Assembly (NCBI GenBank): GCA_050692985.1
Contig: JBOGVZ010000053.1
Location: forward strand, 1-20,446
Reading direction: 5' to 3'
Origin: JBOGVZ01 sp050692985
GTDB taxonomy: Bacteria; Actinomycetota; UBA4738; CALAEC01
Length of the DNA: 20,446 nt
Shown here: in pieces, positions 1 through 7,134 of the stretch
How positions within the stretch are numbered: position 1 is the first letter of the stretch
How the letters are laid out: each line of letters begins with the position of its first letter
Translations under genes and position numbers: made by a program
The notes under the pieces: model-generated
Database searches by the model: none
Told to the model about the DNA's origin: nothing
Seen by the model: the letters and a program-made list of their open reading frames with translations, nothing else

Positions 1-1329
1 ATCCAGGACGAGGTCTCGGTCCGTGAGGTCATCGTCACGAAGCTCACGGACTACATGCGGTTCCCGCTCAACGTGCTCGCACCGCTGAAGTTCAAGCAGG
101 AGGCGAAGGAGCAGGGCCGATCCTGGCCCCCGGTGCCGGCCGATGCCGACGTGCTCTGGTGGGCGAACCTCATGAAGGGCTCGTACCCCGACGTCCCGGC
201 GGCGGAGGTGGATGCGAAGGAGGACGTCGCCGCCCTGGTCTACACGGGAGGGACGACCGGCCTCTCCAAGGGAGCCATGCTCACCCACTACAACATGCTC
301 TCCAACGTCCGGCAGACGGCGGCCTGGTTCACGGACGCCGAGGTCGGCAAGGAAGCCATGATGTGCGTCCTCCCCTTCTTCCACTCCTACGGGCTCCAGG
401 CGGTGATGGGGGTGGGGATGTCCCTCGCCGGGAAGCTCATCCTGCTCCCGCGGTTCGAGCTGGAGATGGCATTGAAGGCGGTGCAGAAGGAGAAGCCGAC
501 GTTCTTCCCCGGCGTGCCCAGGATCTACATCGCCATCAACGAGTCGCCGGAGTCGAAGGACTACGACCTGAGCTCGATCCGGGCCTGCTTCTCGGGCGCC
601 GCTCCGCTCCCCGTGGCCGTGGCCGAGAAGTTCGAGGGGATCACCGGCGGGCGCCTGGTGGAGGGCTACGGGCTCACCGAGACCTCGCCCGTGACCCACA
701 TCAACCCGATCTACGGCAAGCGCAAGTTCGGCTCGATCGGGCTCCCGATCCCCGACACCGACTGCAAGATCGTGGACCTCGACGACCCGGAGAAGGAGGT
801 CGGCCCCGGCCAGGAAGGCGAGCTGTGCATGGCGGGGCCCCAGATCATGAAGGGCTACTGGAACAAGCCGGAGGAGACCGAGGACATGATCCGGGTCCAC
901 AAGGACGGGATCCGGTGGCTCCACAGCGGCGACATCGCCAAGGTGGACGAGGAGGGGTACTTCTCGATCGTCGACCGGAAGAAGGACATGATCATCGTGT
1001 CCGGGTTCAACGTGTACCCCACCGACGTGGAGCAGGTCCTGTACCGCCACCCCAAGGTGCAGAAGGTGTGCGTGGTGGGGATACCCGACGACAAGACCGG
1101 CGAGGCCGTGAAGGCGTTCGTCGTGCTCAAGGAGGGCCAGGGCGCCACCGAGGCGGAGATCCGGGAGTGGAGCAAGGACCCGGAGCACGGCCTGACCGGC
1201 TACCGCGCCCCCAAGCACGTCGAGTTCCGCGACGCCCTGCCGGAGACGATGGTGGGGAAGGTCCTGCGCCGGGTGCTGGTGGAGGAGGAGAAGCAGAGGA
1301 TGGCCGCCGGCAAGGGCGGCTCCTCCTAG
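1..1329 (+). CDS. Long-chain acyl-CoA synthetase (AMP-forming), 5' end missing
   Basis: Partial gene: the frame is open from base 1, leaving 442 C-terminal residues of a protein that is usually 500-600 long. Seen: the ATP/AMP-binding loop YTGGTTGLSKG (bases 241-273), the YGLTETSP motif (667-690), the SGD..K.DEEGY segment followed by DRKKDMIIVSGFNVYP (from about 925), and a late lysine in MVGKVLRR (codon 1258-1260) that in this superfamily contacts the adenylate. Family knowledge: these enzymes activate a fatty acid with ATP to acyl-AMP and then transfer it to CoA. The exact chain-length preference cannot be read from the sequence. The first ATG in this fragment (55) is internal and not a real start. 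The gene ends in a TAG that shares the palindrome CTAG with the stop of the convergent membrane-protein gene. Confidence 0.93.
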   Translation: MQDEVSVREVIVTKLTDYMRFPLNVLAPLKFKQEAKEQGRSWPPVPADADVLWWANLMKGSYPDVPAAEVDAKEDVAALVYTGGTTGLSKGAMLTHYNMLSNVRQTAAWFTDAEVGKEAMMCVLPFFHSYGLQAVMGVGMSLAGKLILLPRFELEMALKAVQKEKPTFFPGVPRIYIAINESPESKDYDLSSIRACFSGAAPLPVAVAEKFEGITGGRLVEGYGLTETSPVTHINPIYGKRKFGSIGLPIPDTDCKIVDLDDPEKEVGPGQEGELCMAGPQIMKGYWNKPEETEDMIRVHKDGIRWLHSGDIAKVDEEGYFSIVDRKKDMIIVSGFNVYPTDVEQVLYRHPKVQKVCVVGIPDDKTGEAVKAFVVLKEGQGATEAEIREWSKDPEHGLTGYRAPKHVEFRDALPETMVGKVLRRVLVEEEKQRMAAGKGGSS

Positions 1330-1967
1330 CCGGCGGGCGGCTCCTCGGGAGGTCCCGGAGGCGGTGGGGCCACCGGCGGCGGGGGTGACGGCGCGCCGAA
1401 CCCCGCGTCGCCCGAGGGGGGAGCGGCTCGCACCCCCTCGCTTACCAGCCGGTAGACGCCCCACGCGGTGGCCAGGGCGAAGAAGGCCAGCGAGAGCCAG
1501 AACCCGTACTCCGTCCGGACCTCGATGAACGCTCCCACCTCCCGGGGGATGTCCGGCGCCGCGCTGGCTCGCAGGATCACCAGAGCCACCGCTCCGAGGA
1601 CCCCGAGCGCCACGGAGGCGATGGCTCCGGCAGGCCGGCGCAGCAGGCTGAGGCCGATCCCGCCCACGGCCGCGGCGAAGGCGGTGAGGGCCCAGGCCCT
1701 CCCGGGCTGGTCCTGGTCGGGCTGCTGGATGTCGGGGATGGGCTGGTCGAACTCCTGGAGGCACTCCTGGGGGATGTCGGGGCTGTCGGCGGTGACCAGC
1801 TGGAACCCGGTGACCGTGGTCTTCGTGCACTCCTCGGGGATCCCTCCCGGGAGCCCCAGGTCCTCGAACTGCTCGCCGAAGTTGAAGGCGCAGGCCACCG
1901 TGATGAACGGCAGGAAGAAGCACGCGGCGGCGACCAGGAACAGCGGCGAGCTGACGAACCGTCTCAA
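1326..1967 (-). CDS. Multi-pass membrane protein of unknown function, Pro-rich tail
   Basis: 213 residues, family not recognised. Seen: an N-terminal hydrophobic segment (about residues 7-27) ending in the sequence TVAC, a 60-residue outside-type loop rich in Asp, Gln and Pro with two cysteines (47 and 69), then three further hydrophobic segments (about 92-109, 113-133, 155-174). A proline/glycine tail (about 182-213) contains runs of Pro and is likely cytoplasmic or disordered. The start is TTG; it is chosen because an AAGGAGG ribosome-binding site lies four bases upstream and because TTGA overlaps the stop of the preceding 60-residue gene. It is the last gene of the minus-strand array. TVAC is a poor lipobox, so a lipoprotein is possible but not favoured. 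Confidence 0.8.
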   Translation of the reverse strand: MRRFVSSPLFLVAAACFFLPFITVACAFNFGEQFEDLGLPGGIPEECTKTTVTGFQLVTADSPDIPQECLQEFDQPIPDIQQPDQDQPGRAWALTAFAAAVGGIGLSLLRRPAGAIASVALGVLGAVALVILRASAAPDIPREVGAFIEVRTEYGFWLSLAFFALATAWGVYRLVSEGVRAAPPSGDAGFGAPSPPPPVAPPPPGPPEEPPAG

Positions 1968-2146
1968 TCGGCCTCCTTGCCATCGTCGTTCCTAGAGGAC
2001 GAACCTTCCCGAGTCAAATCCCCCGCGTGGCGCCTCCGGCGGGCCCGCCACTGCCGCCACAGCAGGAGCCAGGCGCCCGCGGACAGGGCCGCGCCGGCCG
2101 CCGCGATCGCCGCCAGCGCCGCCAGCGTGGTGGCCTGGCGGCTCAC
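1964..2146 (-). CDS. Small single-helix membrane protein (60 aa), unknown function
   Basis: Sixty residues starting at GTG 2146, which overlaps the TGA of the ThyX-like gene (GTGA). Its own TGA overlaps the TTG of the next gene (TTGA). Seen: a short Ser-Arg-Gln head, one Ala/Leu-rich membrane segment (about residues 6-30), then a strongly basic stretch (RQWRARRRRH) and a polar, charged tail. By the positive-inside rule the tail should be cytoplasmic. A weak GGGAAG lies just before the start, so translation is probably coupled to the upstream gene. The frame stays open upstream far inside the ThyX-like gene, but that part is a shadow of the other frame. No family is recognised; the support is the doubly overlapping position and the clear membrane segment. 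Confidence 0.65.
   Translation of the reverse strand: MSRQATTLAALAAIAAAGAALSAGAWLLLWRQWRARRRRHAGDLTREGSSSRNDDGKEAD
1972..1978 (-). promoter_or_regulatory. Ribosome-binding site fixing a TTG start
   Basis: On the minus strand these bases read AAGGAGG, a near-perfect anti-16S match, followed by CCGA and then TTG at 1967. It lies inside the end of the 60-residue gene and decides the unusual TTG start of the 213-residue membrane protein. Confidence 0.75.
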
Positions 2147-3762
2147 GCGCTTCCCAGGGCCCGACGCTTGGCCTCGGACCGCCGCTCGGCCTCCAGCCGC
2201 TCGAGCTCCACCCGGGAGTGGTCGGCGAAGCGCATGGCGTCGGCGATGGCCCGGTGGCCCGCCTCCTCGGCGATCAACCGGTGCATCTCCTGGCCCACCT
2301 CCCGGTACACCGGGTGGCCCTGCGGGGTGGTGCGGAGCTCGATGACGTGCATGGCCTCTCGGGCGTTCATCTGCATCACGAAGCGGATCCGGTAGGCCAT
2401 GGCCACCGCGTAGGAGGCGGCCTCGTCCCCGGCCCGTTCGGCCACGTTCCGGTACAGGGCCTCGGACTCGCGCATGGTCCGGACCCAGTCGCCCTCGGCG
2501 CCGGCGTCCACCACCTCGAGCGGCATGTGGAACCCGTGTGCCGGTGACAGCCGCTGCCACTCGATCGTCAGGAGGCGGTGGCGCTGGAGGTCCCGGAAGG
2601 CCCCGTAGTCGCACAGGACGTCGAACCTGTACCCGGTGCGCTCGAAGGCCCTCCCGGGCTTGTGGCGGCGGTTCGTGCGCTCGCCCACGTACGCCCGCAG
2701 GACCCGCTCCCGCTCCTCGGTGGGCATGCGGCGGGCCAGGTCGAGGAGCTGGTCGTCCGGGAGGTCGGTTCCGGCGTACAGGGCCGCGGCCACCACCGCC
2801 ACCTCGCCTCCGGGGTCGAAGTCGGTGAGCGCCACCAGCGGCCTGGGCTCCGGCGGAACGCGGGCCACGGCTTCGGCGGCCACCGCGGCCGTCTCCTCCC
2901 GGACCGTGGCCAGGTACCCCGACCACGCCCCGCCCCGGTCCGGCTGGTCGACTCGGCGGAGGAACGCCGGGATGACCTTCCGAAGCTCCGCCAGCATCAG
3001 GTCGCCGTACGCCCGGACCTCCTCCAGGGAGTGGGCCCGCATCCGCAGCAGGAGCTGCTCGTACGACTGGCCGGTGGCGAAGATGCCCACGTTCGACCGC
3101 GTGGCTGCGGGCAGGAGGCCCCGGAGCGTGTCGCACGCCTTGGCCCGGATCGTCGAGCGGTACACGAAGTCCGAGTCTCCGGGCTGGTGGGGGAACAGCT
3201 CGCGGAAGAAGGCCTGCATCGGCTCCAGCCACCGGGTGTAGGTCTCGAAGGCCCGGTCCAGGACCTCGGTGAAGCGGCCGGCCAGGCCCGCGGCCTCGAC
3301 CTCCGGCGGCACCGCGTACCGCCACCGGCCCCCGGGGCGGTCGTCGTACGGCACGTACCGGGTCGACTGCTCCAGGTACGCGGCCAGACGGCCCCACTCC
3401 AGGACCTTGGCCAGGATCTGCGACGACTGCTCGCAGGCCAGGTGGACCCCGCCCAGCTGGGCGACCGAGTCATCGCCGTAGTCCACGAACACCCGCTGGT
3501 ACAGGTCCTCGGCCCGCTCCACGCCGGCGCCGGACAGGGGGTCCTCCGGCCCGGCTCCCCCCTCGGCGTGCTCGGCGAACTCGTCCAGGAACAGCCGCCG
3601 CAGCGACTTCGGGGAACGGGAGTACCGGGCGAACAGGGCCCCCTTGGTGACCTCGGGCAGGTTCACCAGGGCGAACACCGGGCTGTCCAGGTCGGTGAAG
3701 TAGGGAGCCAGGAGGGTCCGCTCGTCGGCGGTGAACTCCTCCTCCGCGAACCACAGGGTCAC
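2143..3762 (-). CDS. Duplicated ThyX-like protein (flavin-dependent thymidylate synthase family)
   Basis: 539 residues, about twice the usual ThyX length (roughly 220-260), made of two ThyX-like modules. The N-terminal module (about 30-265) has a segment W123-G-R-L-A-A-Y-L-E-Q-S-T-R-Y136 where ThyX has RHRxxSxNExSxRY, then LLPAATRSNV and GQSYEQLLLRM (about 216-241). The C-terminal module (about 305-505) has QRHRLLTIEW (393-402) and MNAREAMHVIELR (465-477), typical of the ThyX C-terminal helices. So the N-half keeps E..S.RY and loses RHR..S; the C-half keeps RHR with Thr for Ser and loses NE.S.RY. Known: ThyX makes dTMP from dUMP with FAD, NADPH and methylene-folate. Whether this protein does so is unproved. 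GTG start 31 bases after pknB; no clear ribosome-binding site. Confidence 0.8.
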   Translation of the reverse strand: MTLWFAEEEFTADERTLLAPYFTDLDSPVFALVNLPEVTKGALFARYSRSPKSLRRLFLDEFAEHAEGGAGPEDPLSGAGVERAEDLYQRVFVDYGDDSVAQLGGVHLACEQSSQILAKVLEWGRLAAYLEQSTRYVPYDDRPGGRWRYAVPPEVEAAGLAGRFTEVLDRAFETYTRWLEPMQAFFRELFPHQPGDSDFVYRSTIRAKACDTLRGLLPAATRSNVGIFATGQSYEQLLLRMRAHSLEEVRAYGDLMLAELRKVIPAFLRRVDQPDRGGAWSGYLATVREETAAVAAEAVARVPPEPRPLVALTDFDPGGEVAVVAAALYAGTDLPDDQLLDLARRMPTEERERVLRAYVGERTNRRHKPGRAFERTGYRFDVLCDYGAFRDLQRHRLLTIEWQRLSPAHGFHMPLEVVDAGAEGDWVRTMRESEALYRNVAERAGDEAASYAVAMAYRIRFVMQMNAREAMHVIELRTTPQGHPVYREVGQEMHRLIAEEAGHRAIADAMRFADHSRVELERLEAERRSEAKRRALGSA

Positions 3763-3793
3763 GGGCGGATGCTACCGCAGCCCGCCGACGCGA

Positions 3794-5473
3794 TTACGGG
3801 AAGGGGCTCTCGGTGGGGGACGGGGTCGGCTCCGGTCCCTGCGATCGCACGTACTGGACCGTGGAGCCCACCTCCACCTCCGTGTTGGCCTCGGGGTCCT
3901 GGGAGGCCACGGTCCCCTGGTCGCAGTCCTCGGAGAAGTCGCTCCCCACGTTCTCCGGTACCAGCCCGGCATCGGTGATGGCCGCCCGGGCCTCGGGGAT
4001 GGGGTCGCACACGATGTCGGGGACCAGCGTGGTCGCCGGCCCGGTGGACACCACGATCGTCACCGTGCTGTCCTCGGAGACCTCGGTGTCCGCGGCGGGA
4101 TCCTGGTCGATGACCGTGCCGTCCTCCTCGGGGCTGTCCGTGGTGGTCACGTCCACGTCGAAGCCTTCCCCCTCCAGGGTGGCCCGGGCCTCGTCCTCGG
4201 TCATGCCGATCACGCCGGGCACCGGCACCAGGTCGGGGCCCGACGAGACGGTGAGCGTGACCTCGGATCCCTCGGGGACCAGATCGCCCTCGGTGGGATC
4301 CTGGTCGATCACCCGGCCGCGGGGCTCGTCGCTCTCCGCCATCACCACCACGGGCTCCAGTCCCGCGTCCCGGACCTCCTGCTCGGCCGCCCGCCGCCCC
4401 AGCCCCACCACGCCGGGCACCTCGATGTCCTGGGGCTCGGTCCCCAGCAGGGAGCGGACCAGGAAGAACGCCCCCAGGCCGAGCAGGCCCAGGATCAGCA
4501 GCGCCACCAGGGCGATCAGCCAGGGGTTCCGCCGCCGCTCCTCTTCGGGCAGGACGTCGGTCCCCGTCATGACCGCCGTGCGGTCGGCGTGTCGCGTGAC
4601 CATCTCGGTGGGGTCGCCCGGGAGCAGGGGGGTGGCCAGCGTGGGCAGGCCCTGCTGGACCCGCTCCAGGTCCTCCCGCAGCTCTTCGGCGCTCTGGTAG
4701 CGGTTGGCGGCGTTCTTGGCCAGGCACTTCATGACCACGGTCTCCAGGGCATGGGGGATGTCGGGGTTCAGCTGCGACGGGGGGACGGGGTCGTCTCGGA
4801 CGTGCTTGTAGGCGATGGCCACCGGAGAGTCGCCGCTGAACGGCGGGCGGCCGGTGAGCATCTCGTACAGCACGCACCCCAGGGAGTAGATGTCCGATCG
4901 CGGGTCGACCGGCTCCCCCTGGGCCTGCTCGGGCGAGAGGTAGGAGGCCGTTCCCAGCACCGCGGCGGTCTGGGTCAGGGTGTCGCCCGTGGTGGTCCGG
5001 GCGATGCCGAAGTCCATGACCTTCACCTGGCCGTCGGCGGTGATCATGATGTTCCCCGGCTTGATGTCCCGGTGGACCATCCCGGCCCGATGGGCCGGGC
5101 CGAGGGCCAGGGCCACCGAGTCGGCGATCTCGATGGCTCGCTCGGGGAGCAGGGGTCCCTCGGTGCGGAGCACGTCGCGGAGGGTCTTCCCCTCCACGTA
5201 TTCCATGACGATGTAGTGGATGTCCTCGTGCGAGCCGGTGTCGAACACGCCGACGATGTTCGGGTGGTTCAGGGCCGCGGCGGCCTGGGCCTCCCGGCGG
5301 AACCGGGCCACGAAGTTGTTGTCGTCCGCGAACTGGGGCGACAGGACCTTGACGGCCACCGTGCGGCCCAGCACCTTGTCGGTCCCCTTGAACACCTTGG
5401 CCATCCCGCCCTGGCCCAGGAGGCCGGCGATCTCGTAGCGTTCGCCGAGCACGCGGCGACGCTGCTGCGTCAC
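3794..5473 (-). CDS. pknB: PASTA-domain receptor Ser/Thr protein kinase PknB
   Basis: 559 residues. Cytoplasmic kinase domain (about 13-275): glycine loop GQGGMAKV (20-27), ATP lysine K42, HRDIKPGN (134-141, catalytic D136), DFG (154-156), and an activation loop rich in Thr (160-169) before the SPE of GTASYLSPE. A juxtamembrane linker is followed by one membrane helix (about 317-339) and three PASTA repeats outside the cell (about 348-413, 414-479, 480-545), then a short Pro/Ser/Thr tail. Mycobacterial PknB has four PASTA repeats, so this one is shorter. Known role: PASTA repeats sense muropeptides or lipid II, and the kinase phosphorylates cell-division and wall enzymes. GTG start, with GAGGGG about six bases upstream. 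The third repeat has two cysteines (489, 517). It follows the PknA-like gene after a repeat-bearing 177-base gap. Confidence 0.97.
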   Translation of the reverse strand: MTQQRRRVLGERYEIAGLLGQGGMAKVFKGTDKVLGRTVAVKVLSPQFADDNNFVARFRREAQAAAALNHPNIVGVFDTGSHEDIHYIVMEYVEGKTLRDVLRTEGPLLPERAIEIADSVALALGPAHRAGMVHRDIKPGNIMITADGQVKVMDFGIARTTTGDTLTQTAAVLGTASYLSPEQAQGEPVDPRSDIYSLGCVLYEMLTGRPPFSGDSPVAIAYKHVRDDPVPPSQLNPDIPHALETVVMKCLAKNAANRYQSAEELREDLERVQQGLPTLATPLLPGDPTEMVTRHADRTAVMTGTDVLPEEERRRNPWLIALVALLILGLLGLGAFFLVRSLLGTEPQDIEVPGVVGLGRRAAEQEVRDAGLEPVVVMAESDEPRGRVIDQDPTEGDLVPEGSEVTLTVSSGPDLVPVPGVIGMTEDEARATLEGEGFDVDVTTTDSPEEDGTVIDQDPAADTEVSEDSTVTIVVSTGPATTLVPDIVCDPIPEARAAITDAGLVPENVGSDFSEDCDQGTVASQDPEANTEVEVGSTVQYVRSQGPEPTPSPTESPFP

Positions 5474-5517
5474 TGGGATCCCCTCATCGTCAGCATGCTA
5501 CCGGCTCCGCCGGGGGC

Positions 5518-5574
5518 CGAGCGGACCCCCCAGTGGCGGGGGGTCCGGGGGGGTAGCTCGCCCCGAGCCACGAA
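5518..5574. repeat. 57-base repeat copy 1 with nested palindrome
   Basis: First of two near-identical 57-base units in the gap between the two kinase genes. It contains a perfect 9-bp stem (5523-5531 with 5538-5546, loop AGTGGC) and an outer CGAGC/GCTCG pairing (5518-5522 with 5556-5560). A run of seven G on the plus strand follows the inner stem and offers an alternative partner for the C-run. Confidence 0.85.
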
Positions 5575-5591
5575 ACCTCCGGGAAGGTAGG

Positions 5592-5648
5592 CGAGCGGAC
5601 CCCCCAGTGGAACGGGGGTCCGGGGGGGTAGCTCGCCCGAGCCACGAA
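5592..5648. repeat. 57-base repeat copy 2 with nested palindrome
   Basis: Second direct copy, 74 bases after the first. It differs only in the loop (GGAAC for GGC, with one G fewer in the run) and by one C in a C-run. The inner stem is 8 bp (5597-5604 with 5614-5621); the outer stem is 7 bp (GGCGAGC 5590-5596 with GCTCGCC 5631-5637). It ends three bases before the stop codon of the upstream kinase gene, so on the mRNA it lies directly after that stop. Confidence 0.85.
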
Positions 5649-5650
5649 CG

Positions 5651-7108
5651 TCAGTCGTCGTCGTTGCCCTTCCCTTCCCCCTTCCCCCGGTTGCCATTGC
5701 CGCGCCCTCTGCCGTCGTCGTCCTCGTCCGGCGGAGGCGTGGCCCGCATGGTGGTCACCAGCGCCTCCAGGCCCTGGTGGAGGGCGTCGGCCCATGCGTC
5801 GCCCGTGATCTCTCCCTCCTCGAGGAAGCCGTCCACCCTGGCGTGGGCGTCGGCGATGCGCTGCAGGGCCCCCCGGAGGTCCCCCTCCGCGTACCGGCGC
5901 AGCGAATCTTCGATCCGCTTCTCCAGGTCGGCCGCGGCCTTCTCGGTGATGGCCCCGGCGCCGAGGCCCGCGTTGAGGAGCGTCTGGAGGTCGTTCACGG
6001 CCTCCTCGATCGATCCGGGCTCCCCGAACGAGGGTGGGGCGGGCTCCTCGGGCGCCTCCTCGGTCCGCTGGGCCTGGGGGCTCGGGCCCTGGTCCTGGGC
6101 TCGGGGCTCGGGCGACTGGTTGGCCAGGGCCACCAGGCCGGCGACGACCAGGGCCAGCAGCACCACCCCGAGGATGGCCGGGACCAGCCACCGCCGCTCG
6201 CGTGGAGGCGGCGGGTGCTCGGGGAGCTCCGGGAGGACCGCGGTGTCGCCCTCGACCCCGGGGAGGGGGTCCGTGGGCACCGCCGCCCCCCCGACGGCGG
6301 CCACCAGGGCCTGCTGGAGCTCCCGGCCCGAGGCGTAGCGCTGCCCCGGCTCCTTGGCCAGGGCCCTCATCACTACGGCCTCCAGCTCCGGGGGCGCGCC
6401 GGTGTCCATCCGGGAGATCGGCACGGGGTCGTCCCGCACGTGCTTGAAGGCGACCGACACCGGCGAGTCACCGGTGAACGGCGGGCTCCCCGTCAGCAGC
6501 TCGTACAGGACGCATCCCAGCGAGTACACGTCCGAGGGGGGCTCCACGGGATGGCCCTGGGCCTGCTCGGGGGAGAGGTAGGCGGCGGTGCCCAGGATCG
6601 TCCCGGTCTGGGTCAGGGTGTCGTCGGCGGCGGCCCGGGCGATGCCGAAGTCCATGACCTTCACGTGGTCACGACCCGTGAGCATGATGTTGCCGGGCTT
6701 GACGTCTCGGTGGACCAGGCCCCGGTCGTGCGCCGCGGCCAGTGCCGCCGCCACGGCGCCCCCGATCCTGGCCGCCCGCCCGGGGGGCAGCCGCTTCTGG
6801 CGGGCCAGGACGTCTGCCAGCGTGGGGCCCTCGACGTACTCCATCACGATGTAGTGCTGGCCGTCGTCCGACCCCGTGTCGAAGACCGACACGACGTTCG
6901 GATGGTTGAGCCCGGCCGCGGCCTGGGCCTCCCGGCGGAACCGGGTCACGAACCGCCGGTCGCCGGCGAACCGGTCGGACAGCACCTTCACCGCCACCGT
7001 CCGGCCCAGGACGAGGTCGGTGGCCCGGTACACTTCGGCCATCCCCCCACGGCCCACCCGCTCCTCGATCGCGTATCGGCCCCCGAGGACCCTCGTCCGC
7101 TGGCTCAA
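5651..7108 (-). CDS. pknA: PknA-like membrane Ser/Thr protein kinase with helical outer domain
   Basis: 485 residues. Kinase domain (about 12-270): GRGGMAEV (19-26), ATP lysine K41, HRDVKPGN (133-140, catalytic D135), DFG (153-155), a Thr-containing activation loop (164-170) and LSPEQAQG. The linker is Pro-rich and one membrane helix lies at about 307-328. Outside the cell there are no PASTA repeats. Instead there is a Pro/Gln/Glu stretch, a predicted helical bundle (about 365-453, NDLQTLLNAGLGAGAIT to EGEITGDAWADALH) resembling the FIMAH type, and a tail of Asp, Gly, Asn and Lys (460-485). Named pknA from its operon position between pbpA and pknB; M. tuberculosis PknA has a much smaller outer part. 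The start is TTG, the only usable start in frame after the pbpA stop 26 bases upstream; its ribosome-binding site is weak. Confidence 0.92.
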   Translation of the reverse strand: MSQRTRVLGGRYAIEERVGRGGMAEVYRATDLVLGRTVAVKVLSDRFAGDRRFVTRFRREAQAAAGLNHPNVVSVFDTGSDDGQHYIVMEYVEGPTLADVLARQKRLPPGRAARIGGAVAAALAAAHDRGLVHRDVKPGNIMLTGRDHVKVMDFGIARAAADDTLTQTGTILGTAAYLSPEQAQGHPVEPPSDVYSLGCVLYELLTGSPPFTGDSPVSVAFKHVRDDPVPISRMDTGAPPELEAVVMRALAKEPGQRYASGRELQQALVAAVGGAAVPTDPLPGVEGDTAVLPELPEHPPPPRERRWLVPAILGVVLLALVVAGLVALANQSPEPRAQDQGPSPQAQRTEEAPEEPAPPSFGEPGSIEEAVNDLQTLLNAGLGAGAITEKAAADLEKRIEDSLRRYAEGDLRGALQRIADAHARVDGFLEEGEITGDAWADALHQGLEALVTTMRATPPPDEDDDGRGRGNGNRGKGEGKGNDDD

Positions 7109-7134
7109 CGGCGCGCGCGCTCCATCTGGCCGTC

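Noticed and set aside
5523..5546. Intrinsic terminator after the PknA-like gene
   Set aside because: The stems are strong, but no U-run follows on the minus-strand RNA. Kept as a repeat with possible regulatory effect instead.
5470..6191. Minus-strand frames reading through the 57-base repeats into the PknA-like gene
   Set aside because: They only translate the repeats (Pro/Gly-rich repeats such as ASYPPGPP) and a shadow of the kinase frame; no start with a ribosome-binding site.
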